A model generated the notes under the pieces. The model worked only from the letters and a program-made list of their open reading frames with translations, had not been told where the DNA came from and searched no databases. The position numbers were made by a program, and so were the translations under genes. Below are positions 6,992 through 17,247 of a stretch of DNA of 64,000 bases, piece after piece; position 1 is the stretch's first letter, and each line of letters begins with the position of its first letter. This DNA is from an uncultured beta proteobacterium (lineage in GTDB: Bacteria > Pseudomonadota > Gammaproteobacteria > Burkholderiales > Burkholderiaceae). The stretch spans positions 1 to 64,000 of the forward strand of contig CAIUOP010000061.1 in the NCBI GenBank assembly GCA_903900805.1, read 5' to 3'.

Positions 6992-9847
6992 ATGATGCAG
7001 GAATCAAGAGATAACTCTTATCTCTTTGGCGGTAACGCACCCTATGTAGAGGATCTCTACGAGTCCTACTTGCACGATCCAGCTTCTGTAGCTGATCATT
7101 GGCGAGCATATTTTGATAACGTGAAGCAAGTCCCGGCTGTCGACGGTTCATCTCGAACCGACATTGCTCACGGACCTATTGTTGCTTCTTTTGCCGAGCG
7201 CGCGAAACAAGGCCCTATCAGAACGATTTCTGATTCAGCTAACTCTGACATGGGACGTAAACGTGTCGCAGTACAGCAGTTAATAGCGGCCTATCGTAAC
7301 GTTGGTAATCGCTGGGCAGATATTGACCCCTTGAAGCGCACTGAGCGCCAGGACATTCCTGAGTTAGACCCAGCCTTCTACGGATTTACTGATGGCGATA
7401 TGGATATCGTCTTCAATATTAGTAATACATTCTTCGGCAGAGCCGAAATGAGCTTGCGGGATTTGCTGCAAGCATTGCGTGAAACATACTGCGGCACGAT
7501 TGGTGCTGAATATATGTTTATTGCTGACCAAAAGATTAAGAAGTGGTGGCAAGAGAAGTTGGAATCCATTCGCTCAAGACCTTCATTTGATGTAGATAAA
7601 AAGCGTCAAATTTTAGATCGCGTTACCGCGGCAGAGGGCTTAGAGCGTTATCTGCAAGCCAAGTATGTTGGTCAAAAACGCTTCTCCCTTGAGGGTGGCG
7701 ATAGTTTTATTGCTTGTATGGATGAATTAATTCATCAAGCGGGTGCCAAAGGGGTTCAAGAGATCGTCATTGGTATGGCTCACCGCGGCCGTCTCAATGT
7801 CCTAGTAAACACTCTAGGCAAAATGCCAAAAGATTTGTTTGCAGAGTTTGAGCACAAAGGCCCTGAGACTTTACCTGCTGGTGATGTGAAATACCATCAA
7901 GGATTTTCCAGTGATATTTCTACCCCAACTGGACCAGTTCACGTTTCTTTAGCATTTAATCCTTCTCATCTAGAGATCGTTAATCCAGTAGTGGAAGGTT
8001 CAGCCCGTGCCCGCATGGATCGCCGTGGGGATGTGTTGGGACAACAGGTATTGCCGGTGCTAGTGCATGGCGATGCTGCAATTGCTGGCCAAGGTGTGAT
8101 GCAAGAGACTTTGTCTTTGGCAGAGGTACGTGGCTATTCCACCGGCGGCACAGTTCACATTGTGATCAATAACCAAATTGGTTTTACTACTTCAGACCCA
8201 CGAGACTTGCGCTCTAGTCTGTACTGCACAGACATCATGAAGATTATTGATGCGCCAGTATTGCATGTTAACGGCGATGATCCTGAAGCAGTTGTATTGG
8301 CTACTCAATTAGCTATAGAGTTCCGTACGCAGTTCCATAAAGATGTGGCAATCGACATTGTTTGCTTCAGAAAGCTGGGGCACAACGAGCAAGATACGCC
8401 CTCGATGACGCAGCCCTTGATGTATAAAATTATTGCTGAGCATCCTGGCACACGTAAGCTTTATGCAGATAGGCTAGAGGCTGAGGGCACATTGCCTGCC
8501 GGTACTGGAGACCAGATGGTCAAGGACTTCCGGGCTGCAATGGATGCTGGTATTCAGACCTCTGATCCAGTTCTGAGTAATTACAAGGGTAAGTTCGCAG
8601 TCGATTGGGCGCCATTTTTAAATAAGAAATGGACCGATGAAGCTGATACAGCTATTCCTTTGACAGAATGGAAGCGCTTGGCTGAGCGCGTTTCTACTGC
8701 ACGCGAAGGCTTTAAAGTTCATCCCTTAGTTGAAAAGGTATTAAACGATCGCGCAGCAATGGGGCGCGGTGAAACGAATATTGACTGGGGCATGGGCGAA
8801 CATATGGCATTCGCATCCTTGGTGGCGAGTGGTTATCCAGTTCGCTTATCAGGTGAAGATAGCGGTCGCGGAACCTTTACCCATCGTCATGCAGTTTTGC
8901 ACAATCAAAATCGCGAGAAATGGGATACCGGCGTTTACATTCCTTTGCGCCATATTGCTAAAGATCAAGCACCATTTTTAGTGATCGACTCTATTTTGTC
9001 TGAAGAGGCTGTGCTGGGGTTTGAGTATGGCTACGCTTCAGCTGAACCAAATACTCTAACAATCTGGGAAGCCCAATTTGGTGACTTTGCCAATGGTGCC
9101 CAAGTAGTCATTGACCAATTTATCGCCTCGGGTGAGGTGAAATGGGGACGTGCCAATGGTTTAGTCATGATGTTACCGCATGGCTATGAGGGTCAAGGCC
9201 CAGAACATTCATCAGCTCGTCTTGAGCGCTTCATGCAGTTATGTGCGGACACTAATATGCAAGTGATTCAGCCAACCACTGCATCGCAGATCTTCCACGT
9301 ATTGCGACGTCAGATGATTCGTCAGTTCCGCAAGCCGCTGATCTTGTTGACTCCCAAATCATTACTCCGTAATAAAGAGGCAGCATCTCCTTTATCAGAA
9401 TTTACCAAGGGCAAATTCCACACAATATTGCCTGAGCGTGATGAGACTATTGATGCTAAGCAAGTAACCCGTTTGGTGATATGTTCAGGCAAGGTTTATT
9501 ACGACCTTGTGAAACAGCGCACAGAGAAGAAGATCACTGACGTTGCCGTCATTCGCTTGGAACAGCTATATCCGTTCCCGCATAAAGCACTTGTTGCAGA
9601 GTTAAAGAAGTATCCAAAAGTTCAAGAGGTTGTGTGGTGTCAAGATGAGCCACAGAACCAAGGCGCTTGGTTCTTCGTACAACATAATATTTTGGAAAAC
9701 ATGTCGGATGGTATGAAGTTGGCTTATGCAGGACGTCCTGCATCTGCTTCGCCTGCCTGTGGATATGCTCATCTCCATCAAGAACAGCAGAAGTCTTTAT
9801 TGAATGCGGCATTTGCCAATTTAAAAGGTTACGTGATTACGAAATAA
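6992..9847 (+). CDS. sucA: 2-oxoglutarate dehydrogenase E1 component
   Basis: SucA is the thiamine-diphosphate E1 of the 2-oxoglutarate dehydrogenase complex in the TCA cycle; it decarboxylates 2-oxoglutarate and transfers the succinyl group to E2. The 951-residue product has the N-terminal E2-docking helix (NSYLFGGNAPYVEDLYESYL), the ThDP domain with HGDAAIAGQG and VINNQIGFTTS, and the transketolase-like pyrimidine domain with GEDSGRGTFTHRHAV. An upstream GTG at 6983 lies inside the ribosome binding site, so ATG 6992 or 6995 is the start. It leads the sucA-sucB-lpd operon. Confidence 0.96.
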   Translation: MMQESRDNSYLFGGNAPYVEDLYESYLHDPASVADHWRAYFDNVKQVPAVDGSSRTDIAHGPIVASFAERAKQGPIRTISDSANSDMGRKRVAVQQLIAAYRNVGNRWADIDPLKRTERQDIPELDPAFYGFTDGDMDIVFNISNTFFGRAEMSLRDLLQALRETYCGTIGAEYMFIADQKIKKWWQEKLESIRSRPSFDVDKKRQILDRVTAAEGLERYLQAKYVGQKRFSLEGGDSFIACMDELIHQAGAKGVQEIVIGMAHRGRLNVLVNTLGKMPKDLFAEFEHKGPETLPAGDVKYHQGFSSDISTPTGPVHVSLAFNPSHLEIVNPVVEGSARARMDRRGDVLGQQVLPVLVHGDAAIAGQGVMQETLSLAEVRGYSTGGTVHIVINNQIGFTTSDPRDLRSSLYCTDIMKIIDAPVLHVNGDDPEAVVLATQLAIEFRTQFHKDVAIDIVCFRKLGHNEQDTPSMTQPLMYKIIAEHPGTRKLYADRLEAEGTLPAGTGDQMVKDFRAAMDAGIQTSDPVLSNYKGKFAVDWAPFLNKKWTDEADTAIPLTEWKRLAERVSTAREGFKVHPLVEKVLNDRAAMGRGETNIDWGMGEHMAFASLVASGYPVRLSGEDSGRGTFTHRHAVLHNQNREKWDTGVYIPLRHIAKDQAPFLVIDSILSEEAVLGFEYGYASAEPNTLTIWEAQFGDFANGAQVVIDQFIASGEVKWGRANGLVMMLPHGYEGQGPEHSSARLERFMQLCADTNMQVIQPTTASQIFHVLRRQMIRQFRKPLILLTPKSLLRNKEAASPLSEFTKGKFHTILPERDETIDAKQVTRLVICSGKVYYDLVKQRTEKKITDVAVIRLEQLYPFPHKALVAELKKYPKVQEVVWCQDEPQNQGAWFFVQHNILENMSDGMKLAYAGRPASASPACGYAHLHQEQQKSLLNAAFANLKGYVITK

Positions 9848-9887
9848 TCGTATCCATAACTCAACATACATATAACTAGGATTAATC

Positions 9888-11078
9888 ATGGCTATTTTTG
9901 AAGTTAAAGTTCCACAACTCTCTGAATCTGTTGCTGAAGCAACTTTATTGCAATGGAAAAAGAAAGTTGGTGATGCTGTTGGTCAAGACGAAATTTTGAT
10001 CGAAATTGAAACTGATAAAGTGGTTCTCGAAGTGCCATCACCCTCTGCTGGCGTGCTTACTGAAATCGTAGTTGCCGATGGCGGTACCGTCGTTGCTGAG
10101 CAATTAATCGCTAAGATTGATAGTACTGCAGTGGCTGCTAAGTCTGCTCCTGCAGCAGCGCCAGCCGCAGCTCCAGCAAAAGCTGCTCCAGCGGCTAAAG
10201 CTGCAACTGTAGCTGCAGCCCCTTCAGCGGCAAAAATTCTGGCAGAAAATAATCTGAGCGCCAATCAAGTGGCTGGCTCCGGTCGTGACGGGCGCATTAC
10301 TAAGGGTGATGCCTTAAATGCTGCTGCTGGCGGCGCAAAATCTGCTGCTATTCCAAGTGCATCCATCCCAATGGGTGATCGCCCAGAGGAGCGTGTTCCG
10401 ATGAGCCGCTTGCGTGCTCGGATTGCCGAACGTTTGCTGGAGTCCCAAGCAAGCAACGCAATTTTGACTACATTCAATGAAGTCAATATGGGCCCTGTAA
10501 TTGCTTTGCGTAATAAATACAAAGATCAGTTTGAGAAAACTCATGGTGTGAAGTTAGGCTTCATGTCTTTCTTTGTTAAAGCTGCAACACATGCTTTGAA
10601 GAAATTCCCATTACTAAACGCTTCAGTAGACGGCAATGACATCGTTTACCACGGTTACTTTGATATTGGTATCGCTGTTAGCTCACCACGGGGCTTGGTA
10701 GTTCCGATTCTGCGTGATGTTGATCAAATGAATTTAGCTGACATTGAGAAGAAGATTGCTGAGTTTGGTCTCAAAGCTCGCGAAGGCAAGTTATCGATTG
10801 AAGAGTTAACTGGCGGTACATTCTCTATCTCTAATGGTGGTGTATTTGGCTCTATGCTTTCTACGCCGATCATCAACCCACCGCAATCAGCTATTTTAGG
10901 CATCCACGCTACCAAGGACCGCGCTGTTGTTGAAAATGGTCAAGTAGTAGTTCGCCCAATTAACTATCTCGCTTTGTCATATGACCATCGCATTATTGAT
11001 GGCCGCGAGGCTGTACTTGGTTTAGTTGCTATGAAGGATGCATTAGAAGATCCAGCACGTCTTCTTCTTGATTTATAA
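9888..11078 (+). CDS. sucB: Dihydrolipoyllysine succinyltransferase (2-oxoglutarate dehydrogenase E2)
   Basis: SucB forms the core of the 2-oxoglutarate dehydrogenase complex and transfers succinyl from the lipoyl arm to CoA. The 396-residue protein has one lipoyl domain (1-77, lipoyl Lys at about 44 in [10 protein letters not shown]), an Ala/Pro-rich flexible linker (about 80-115), a peripheral subunit-binding domain (about 117-152), and the catalytic domain (about 170-396). The active-site motif [10 protein letters not shown] is present, with His at 367 and Asp at 371. It lies 40 bp after sucA and 12 bp before the E3 gene. Confidence 0.96.
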   Translation: MAIFEVKVPQLSESVAEATLLQWKKKVGDAVGQDEILIEIETDKVVLEVPSPSAGVLTEIVVADGGTVVAEQLIAKIDSTAVAAKSAPAAAPAAAPAKAAPAAKAATVAAAPSAAKILAENNLSANQVAGSGRDGRITKGDALNAAAGGAKSAAIPSASIPMGDRPEERVPMSRLRARIAERLLESQASNAILTTFNEVNMGPVIALRNKYKDQFEKTHGVKLGFMSFFVKAATHALKKFPLLNASVDGNDIVYHGYFDIGIAVSSPRGLVVPILRDVDQMNLADIEKKIAEFGLKAREGKLSIEELTGGTFSISNGGVFGSMLSTPIINPPQSAILGIHATKDRAVVENGQVVVRPINYLALSYDHRIIDGREAVLGLVAMKDALEDPARLLLDL

Positions 11079-11090
11079 AAAGGGAAGATC

Positions 11091-12527
11091 ATGAGCGAAG
11101 CTTTTGATGTAGTCGTAATTGGCGGTGGCCCTGGTGGCTACATTGCCGCAATTCGTGCAGCGCAACTGGGTTTTAAGGTTGCCTGCGCAGAATCGAGTTC
11201 TTATGATGACCCTAAGGGTGAACCTCGCTTAGGCGGGACTTGCTTAAACGTGGGCTGTATTCCTTCGAAGGCTTTGCTAGCCTCTTCCGAGGAGTTCGAA
11301 AAGATTGGTCATCAGGCTGCTGATCATGGGATTAAGGTTGGCTCTGTCAGCATTGACTCTAAAAAGATGGTCGCTCGTAAAGACGATATCGTTACAAAGA
11401 TGACTGGTGGCATTCAGTATCTCTTCCGCAAGAACAAAATTACCCTATTAAAAGGCCATGCTTCATTTGAAGTTAAAGGCGCTGATGGCTATCAAATTAA
11501 GATTGATGGTAAAGATAAATTAACTGTTACCGCTAAGAACGTCATCATCGCGACTGGTTCTAAAGCGCGCCACTTACCTGGTTTGCCAGTGGATAATGTT
11601 TTGATCTGTGATAACGAAGGTGCACTGAAATTTGATTCAGTTCCTAAGAAGCTTGGGGTCATTGGCGCAGGCGTGATTGGCTTAGAGCTTGGCTCTGTCT
11701 GGCGTCGTTTAGGCTCTGAAGTGACTGTACTCGAGGCATTACCTTCTTTTTTGGCAGCATGCGATATCAGTATTGCTAAAGAGGCGCAGAAGTTATTTCT
11801 GAAGCAGGGTTTGAATATCAATATGGGTGTGAAAATTGGTGATGTGAAGGCTGATAAGAAGGGTATTGTTGTTAACTACACCGATAGTGCTGGTAAGGCT
11901 GCCAAGCTAGAGTGTGATCGCTTGATCGTTTCAGTTGGTCGTGTACCCAACACCGATAAATTAGGATTAGACAAGATTGGCCTGAAAGTAGATGAGCGCG
12001 GCTTCATTCCGGTTGATGATCACACCTGTGCCACTGCCGCTCCTGGCGTATACGCTGTAGGTGACGTCGTGCGTGGACCGATGTTGGCGCATAAAGCAGA
12101 AGATGAGGGTGTATTGGTAGCAGAAGTGATTGCTGGCCAAAAGCCGCATATCGATTACAACTGCATTCCCTGGGTAATCTATACCGACCCTGAAATTGCT
12201 TGGGTTGGTAAGACTGAGCAAGCCTTGAAAGAGGCTGGCATTGCTTACAAGGCTGGTCAATTCCCATTTGGAGCTAATGGTCGTGCATTGGGTATGGGCC
12301 GCACTGATGGTTTCATTAAAATCTTGGCTGATGCTAAGACTGATGAAATCCTTGGTGTTCACATCATTGGAGCAAATGCTTCCGATTTAATTGCGGAAGC
12401 TGCTGTGGCGATGGAGTTTAAAGCAGCGGCTGAAGATATTGCCCGTATCTGTCATCCGCATCCAAGTCTGTCAGAAGTCATGCGCGAAGCAGCGTTGGCA
12501 ACTGATCAACGCGCATTAAATATGTAA
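11091..12527 (+). CDS. lpdA: Dihydrolipoyl dehydrogenase (E3)
   Basis: E3 reoxidises the dihydrolipoyl groups of E2 with FAD and NAD+. The 478-residue protein has the N-terminal FAD-binding GGGPGGY motif, the redox disulfide in GGTCLNVGCIPSK (Cys 51 and 56), a central NAD-binding GxGxxG (GVIGAGVIGLELG), and the C-terminal dimer interface with the catalytic HPHPSLSE histidine. It is third in the sucA-sucB-lpd order and so is the E3 dedicated to this complex, though it may also serve others. Confidence 0.96.
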   Translation: MSEAFDVVVIGGGPGGYIAAIRAAQLGFKVACAESSSYDDPKGEPRLGGTCLNVGCIPSKALLASSEEFEKIGHQAADHGIKVGSVSIDSKKMVARKDDIVTKMTGGIQYLFRKNKITLLKGHASFEVKGADGYQIKIDGKDKLTVTAKNVIIATGSKARHLPGLPVDNVLICDNEGALKFDSVPKKLGVIGAGVIGLELGSVWRRLGSEVTVLEALPSFLAACDISIAKEAQKLFLKQGLNINMGVKIGDVKADKKGIVVNYTDSAGKAAKLECDRLIVSVGRVPNTDKLGLDKIGLKVDERGFIPVDDHTCATAAPGVYAVGDVVRGPMLAHKAEDEGVLVAEVIAGQKPHIDYNCIPWVIYTDPEIAWVGKTEQALKEAGIAYKAGQFPFGANGRALGMGRTDGFIKILADAKTDEILGVHIIGANASDLIAEAAVAMEFKAAAEDIARICHPHPSLSEVMREAALATDQRALNM

Positions 12528-13631
12528 TTGAAAACCATTGAGTACTACCAACAAGAGTTAAAAACGCGCGGGTATCACACCGATCCCGCGCAGCTTCGTG
12601 CTGTAGAGCGTTTACAGCAGTGCGAAGATGAATGGATTGCTTATAAAGAGATTCGTAGTAACAATCTTAAGAAAGCACTCTTCAAACCAGTCCTACCTCG
12701 GGGTTTGTATATTTGGGGTGGAGTAGGGCGTGGAAAGTCCTTTGTGATGGACTGCTTTTATGCAGCCTCGCCAGTAGAAAAAAAGATTCGCATTCATTTT
12801 CATGAGTTCATGCGGGAAGTTCACCGTGAGTTACATGAGCTATCAGGTATGGCTGACCCTTTGGATGAGCTTGCCATCAGAATATCGCAGCGCTTTCGCT
12901 TAATCTGCTTTGATGAGTTCCATATCAACGACATTGCTGATGCGATGATTTTATATCGTCTTTTGAGTGCGCTATTTGAGGACCGTGTGCAATTTGTGAT
13001 GACATCAAACTATCGTCCAGATCAGCTATATCCTAATGGCTTGCATCGCGATCGATTGATTCCAGCCATTCAATTGCTTGAAGAAAAGCTCGATGTCTTA
13101 AATCTGGATGCAGGCAATGACTATCGTCGTTTACAGATGGCACAAGTTCAAGCGTATTTAACTCCAGCTACTGCGGAAACGCAGGTCCAGTTAGGCCAGA
13201 TGTTTCAAACATTAATTGGCAATCGCAAGGAGGTTGCGATGCCTGTCTTAAATATTGAGTCTCGTGAGCTCAGGCCCTTACATATGGCTAATGGAGTTGT
13301 TTGGTTTGATTTTCAAACTTTATGCTGTGGCCCACGATCCCAAAATGATTACCTTGAGCTTGCTAAGCAATTTCATACTGTGATTCTCTCTGGGGTGCCC
13401 TATATGCCTCCTCGGATGACTAATGAGGCACGTCGCTTTATCTGGCTCATTGACGTCTTATATGACCATAAGATCAAATTAATCATCTCTGCTGAGGTTC
13501 CGGCCACAGATCTGTATACCGAGGGCCAAATTACCTCCGAATTCTCCAGAACAGTGTCGCGCCTCATTGAGATGCAGTCCCGCGACTACCTCGATGCACC
13601 CCGTCGGGTAATTGATACCAGCTTGACCTAA
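12528..13631 (+). CDS. zapE: Cell division ATPase ZapE (AFG1 family)
   Basis: ZapE is an AFG1-like ATPase that in E. coli associates with the Z-ring. The 367-residue product has a Walker A motif (GGVGRGKS), a Walker B segment (LICFDEFHIND) and the conserved MTSNYRPDQLYPNGLHRDR stretch. The start is a TTG immediately after the lpdA stop; it is preferred because it restores the family-typical N-terminus (YYQQELKTRGYHTDPAQLRA) and no ATG lies close by. The abutting stop and start suggest translational coupling with the dehydrogenase operon, a common arrangement in betaproteobacteria. Confidence 0.93.
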   Translation: MKTIEYYQQELKTRGYHTDPAQLRAVERLQQCEDEWIAYKEIRSNNLKKALFKPVLPRGLYIWGGVGRGKSFVMDCFYAASPVEKKIRIHFHEFMREVHRELHELSGMADPLDELAIRISQRFRLICFDEFHINDIADAMILYRLLSALFEDRVQFVMTSNYRPDQLYPNGLHRDRLIPAIQLLEEKLDVLNLDAGNDYRRLQMAQVQAYLTPATAETQVQLGQMFQTLIGNRKEVAMPVLNIESRELRPLHMANGVVWFDFQTLCCGPRSQNDYLELAKQFHTVILSGVPYMPPRMTNEARRFIWLIDVLYDHKIKLIISAEVPATDLYTEGQITSEFSRTVSRLIEMQSRDYLDAPRRVIDTSLT

Positions 13632-13640
13632 AATAGGGTC

Positions 13641-14492
13641 ATGAGCAACCTTTTCCCCATTAACGCCGATTTACATTGCCACTCAGTAGTTTCTGATGGC
13701 ACTTTGACGCCTGAACAACTTGCAGAGCGAGCTAAAGCGAATGGTGTTCAGTTGTGGGCACTAACGGATCATGATGAGTTGGGTGGTCAACAGCGTGCAA
13801 GAGATGCAGCCAGCGCTTTGAAAATGGACTACCTAGCTGGCGTAGAAATTTCAGTTACTTGGATGGGGGTAACCATCCACATTGTTGGGCTTGGTATTGA
13901 TGCTAAGCATGTTGGCATTCTAGAAGGCCTGCGTCGTACACGCGAAGGTCGCGGAGATCGCGCTCAACTGATGGCTGACCAGTTATTAAAAGTAGGTATC
14001 CCTGGTGCATATGAAGGTGCATTACATTACGCAGGCAATGATCAGTTGATTTCACGCACACATTTTGCGCGCTTCTTAGTCGAGCAGGGTGTTTGTCGCG
14101 ATACTGAGCAAGTATTCAAAAATTATCTAGTGGAAGATAAGCCTGGCTTTGTTCCTCATATGTGGGCAACATTAGATGATGCAGTCGCCTGGATTAAGGC
14201 TGCTGGCGGGGTCGCAGTGATTGCTCATCCAGGGCGCTATAACAGACTTAATGCGATGCAGATGGATGAGCTCTATAAGCACTTTAAAGACATCGGCGGT
14301 TTAGCGATTGAAGTGATTACTGGAAGTCATAGTCCAGATCAGTATCAAACCTTTGGGAAGATTGCTCAGCAATACGGTTTCTTGGCTTCTCGAGGATCTG
14401 ATTTTCATGACCCGAATGAAAGTCATATCGACTTAGGAAATTTACCGCACTTACCAGACCACCTTACACCAGTATGGTCTGCATTTCATTGA
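13641..14492 (+). CDS. PHP-domain phosphoesterase (RNase AM / YciV family)
   Basis: The 283-residue protein has the PHP metal-binding motifs in order: DLHCHSVVSDG near the N-terminus, LTDHDELGG, GVEIS, IAHPGRY, and a final GSDFHDPN. Characterised relatives hydrolyse 3',5'-nucleoside bisphosphates and trim RNA 5' ends (RNase AM). It lies 9 bp after zapE and 29 bp before trpS. The exact substrate is inferred from family. Confidence 0.88.
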   Translation: MSNLFPINADLHCHSVVSDGTLTPEQLAERAKANGVQLWALTDHDELGGQQRARDAASALKMDYLAGVEISVTWMGVTIHIVGLGIDAKHVGILEGLRRTREGRGDRAQLMADQLLKVGIPGAYEGALHYAGNDQLISRTHFARFLVEQGVCRDTEQVFKNYLVEDKPGFVPHMWATLDDAVAWIKAAGGVAVIAHPGRYNRLNAMQMDELYKHFKDIGGLAIEVITGSHSPDQYQTFGKIAQQYGFLASRGSDFHDPNESHIDLGNLPHLPDHLTPVWSAFH

Positions 14493-14521
14493 TTCATTAA
14501 CAATAAAGATAAAGAATAAAG

Positions 14522-15724
14522 ATGTTTGCTGAACGTGTTCTCTCTGGTATGCGACCTACGGGTAGCCTGCATCTTGGCCACTATCATGGCGTTCTCAAAA
14601 ATTGGGTGCGCTTGCAATCTGAGTACCCCTGCTTTTTCTTCGTGGCAGATTGGCATGCGCTAACTACTCACTACGAAACCCCAGATGTGATTGAGCAATC
14701 CGTTTGGGATATGGTGATTGATTGGTTGGCAGCAGGTGTGGATCCAAACCAAGCCACTTTATTTATTCAGAGCAAGGTGCCAGAGCACGCAGAACTCTTT
14801 TTGCTGCTATCCATGGGAACCCCATTGGGCTGGCTTGAGCGGGTTCCGACCTATAAAGACCAGATTGAAAAGTTAAAAGAAAAAGATCTGCAAACTTATG
14901 GCTTTTTAGGCTATCCATTGCTACAAGCTGCTGATATTCTGATTTACCGTGCTCAACATGTGCCGGTAGGCGAAGATCAAGTGCCGCACGTAGAAATGAC
15001 ACGTGAAGTGGCGCGCCGCTTTAACTATTTATATGGCCGTGAACCAGGCTTTGAGGAAAAAGCCTTAGAGGCTGTAAAAAAACTGGGTAGTAAACGTGCC
15101 AAGATGTATACGGAGTTACGTGTAGCGTTTCAGGAGCGTGGTGATGATGAGGCTTTGGAACAAGCGAAAGCATTACTGCATGAAGCGCAAAGTTTATCAA
15201 TGGCTGATCGTGAGAGATTGTTTGGTTTCTTAGAAGGCTCGCGCAAAATTATTCTCCCTGAGCCACAGGCATTATTAACTTCAGCATCACGCATGCCGGG
15301 CATTGACGGCCAAAAGATGTCCAAGTCTTATGGCAACACGATTAGCATTCGCGAAGAGCCCGCAGAGGTAATTAAAAAAATCCGCACGATGCCAACTGAC
15401 CCGGCTCGTGTCCGTAGAACTGATGCTGGTGACCCCGTGCGTTGTCCAGTATGGCAGTTACATACCGTCTACTCTGATGAAGCAACCAAGCAGTGGGTTG
15501 AAAAGGGCTGTAAATCAGCAGGTATTGGTTGCCTTGAGTGCAAGCAGCCAGTAATCGATGCCATTCTTTTAGAGCAGCAACCCATGTTTGAGCGTGCTCA
15601 AAAGTATTTGGATGATCCTAGTCTTTTGCGTTCAATCATTGCTGATGGCGGTGATAAAGCACGTAAAGTTGCTCAAGAAACCATGCGTGAGGTCCGCGAA
15701 GCAATGGGCCTTGACTACGACTAA
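14522..15724 (+). CDS. trpS: Tryptophan-tRNA ligase
   Basis: TrpS charges tRNA-Trp. It is a class I synthetase with the HIGH signature as HLGH (17-20) and an intact KMSKS loop (265-269). At 400 residues it is longer than the roughly 330-residue E. coli enzyme; the extra residues lie between these motifs, around 190-240, as in other betaproteobacterial TrpS. The ribosome binding site is weak. A methyltransferase frame opens at its 3' end. Confidence 0.95.
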   Translation: MFAERVLSGMRPTGSLHLGHYHGVLKNWVRLQSEYPCFFFVADWHALTTHYETPDVIEQSVWDMVIDWLAAGVDPNQATLFIQSKVPEHAELFLLLSMGTPLGWLERVPTYKDQIEKLKEKDLQTYGFLGYPLLQAADILIYRAQHVPVGEDQVPHVEMTREVARRFNYLYGREPGFEEKALEAVKKLGSKRAKMYTELRVAFQERGDDEALEQAKALLHEAQSLSMADRERLFGFLEGSRKIILPEPQALLTSASRMPGIDGQKMSKSYGNTISIREEPAEVIKKIRTMPTDPARVRRTDAGDPVRCPVWQLHTVYSDEATKQWVEKGCKSAGIGCLECKQPVIDAILLEQQPMFERAQKYLDDPSLLRSIIADGGDKARKVAQETMREVREAMGLDYD

Positions 15725-15734
15725 GGTTCTTAGC

Positions 15735-16298
15735 TTGCCTAATCTGCATGATGTAATTGTGAAGCCATCCTCTTGGGTGGCACGGTTTGCACCACTCATT
15801 CCTAAGGGTGGTCTAGTGCTAGATCTTGCCTGCGGTTCAGGACGCCATTCTCAACTGTTGGCTAATTTAGGCTATTCAGTCTTGGCTGTAGATCAAGATG
15901 TAGCCGCAATCGAGACTTTAAATTCTTCTTTTATTACTCCAAAATGCCTAAATCTTGAGCAAGATGCCTGGCCTCTGCCCGAGTCAAAGTTTGGCGGTAT
16001 TGTGGTTACGAATTACCTGTATCGCCCTCATCTTGATCATTTGCCTGAGCTATTGGAAGAGAGCGGAATTTTGATCTACGAAACCTTTGCTCAGGGTAAT
16101 GGGGAATTCGGTAAGCCATCTAACCCTGATTTCCTATTAAATCCAGGTGAATTATTGGCTTTTGCCGCTCGCCATAGCCTCAAAGTCGTGGCGTATCAGG
16201 ATATTTATGTGGATCAGCCCAAACCAGCTATGGTTCAAGGCCTTTGTGCTGTAAAAGGCAGGCTAAAAGACCGCATTCCGTTACAATTTCAAGGTTAA
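15735..16298 (+). CDS. Class I SAM-dependent methyltransferase
   Basis: The product has a Rossmann methyltransferase fold with a clear SAM-binding motif I ([12 protein letters not shown]), the acidic end of strand 2 (AVDQD) and a motif IV-like [10 protein letters not shown]. No ATG is available near the start. TTG 15735 is chosen because an AAGG sits 8 bp upstream, giving 187 residues; TTG 15711 and GTG 15759 are alternatives. The frame also runs back into trpS, but that part is a shadow of trpS. The substrate is unknown. Spacing suggests cotranscription with trpS. Confidence 0.8.
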   Translation: MPNLHDVIVKPSSWVARFAPLIPKGGLVLDLACGSGRHSQLLANLGYSVLAVDQDVAAIETLNSSFITPKCLNLEQDAWPLPESKFGGIVVTNYLYRPHLDHLPELLEESGILIYETFAQGNGEFGKPSNPDFLLNPGELLAFAARHSLKVVAYQDIYVDQPKPAMVQGLCAVKGRLKDRIPLQFQG

Positions 16299-16323
16299 GA
16301 CAGTCCATATCGGTGCATATTCG

Positions 16324-17247
16324 GTGACAAATACAGTTCAATCTAAAGGCAGTAAAAAGCCCATTTCTGGCAGCATGCCAGCTATTGTTACGCCGATGCA
16401 TGAGGATGGCAGCTTGGATTATGCCGGCCTGCGAGCACTGCTAGATTGGCATGTAGCTGAAGGTTCTGATGGCATCGTCATCGTTGGTACTAGCGGTGAA
16501 TCTCCAACGGTCTCTGTAGAAGAGCACTGTGAATTAATACGCGTTACGGTAGAGCAGATCGCTGGGCGCATTCCTGTGATTGCAGGAACAGGTGGAAATT
16601 CCACAACCGAAGCGATTGAGTTAACCCAGTTCGCTAAAAAAGTCGGCGCTGATGCTAGCTTGCAGGTGGTTCCTTACTACAACAAGCCAACGCAAGAGGG
16701 TATGTATGCCCACTTCAAAAAAATTGCTGAGTCTGTTGACCTGCCAGTAATTTTGTATAACGTACCTGGCCGAACCGTAGCTGACTTAGCTGGCGATACG
16801 GTCGTGCGTTTAGCAGGAGTTCCTGGGATTATTGCGATCAAGGACGCGACTGGAAACTTAGAGCGTGGAACTTTATTGATTGCCGACCTCAAACGGGCTG
16901 GACATTCTGATTTTGCAGTGTTTTCTGGTGATGATTTAACTGCTGCAATGTTGATGCTGATGGGTGGCAAGGGCAATATTTCAGTAACAGCTAACGTTGC
17001 ACCTCGCTTGATGCATGAATTATGTGTGGCTGCAATGTCCGATGATGTGAAAAAAACCCGCGACATTCAATACAAATTGCTAGCAGTTCATAAGGCAATG
17101 TTTACGGAAGCAAATCCAATCCCAGTTAAGTGGGCTCTTCACGAAATGGGTAAGATTACTGCCGGCATTCGATTGCCTTTAACGCCTTTAAGTGCGCCTT
17201 TGCGTGCATCCTTAAAGGCAGCATTAAAGCAGGCTGACTTGATATGA
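16324..17247 (+). CDS. dapA: 4-hydroxy-tetrahydrodipicolinate synthase
   Basis: DapA condenses pyruvate with aspartate semialdehyde in lysine and diaminopimelate synthesis. The 307-residue TIM barrel has GTSGESPTV near the N-terminus, the catalytic Tyr in [10 protein letters not shown] and the Schiff-base Lys in [13 protein letters not shown] 16324 is taken as the start, since the next ATG (16375) would cut into the first beta-strand; this adds a Lys/Ser-rich N-terminal tail of about 17 residues. Its stop overlaps the bamC start as ATGA, so the pair is coupled. Confidence 0.95.
   Translation: MTNTVQSKGSKKPISGSMPAIVTPMHEDGSLDYAGLRALLDWHVAEGSDGIVIVGTSGESPTVSVEEHCELIRVTVEQIAGRIPVIAGTGGNSTTEAIELTQFAKKVGADASLQVVPYYNKPTQEGMYAHFKKIAESVDLPVILYNVPGRTVADLAGDTVVRLAGVPGIIAIKDATGNLERGTLLIADLKRAGHSDFAVFSGDDLTAAMLMLMGGKGNISVTANVAPRLMHELCVAAMSDDVKKTRDIQYKLLAVHKAMFTEANPIPVKWALHEMGKITAGIRLPLTPLSAPLRASLKAALKQADLI

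Noticed and set aside
9983-10264. Long antisense frame opposite sucB
   Set aside because: It is an Ala/Gly-rich mirror of the sucB Ala/Pro linker and lipoyl domain and has no signature of its own.
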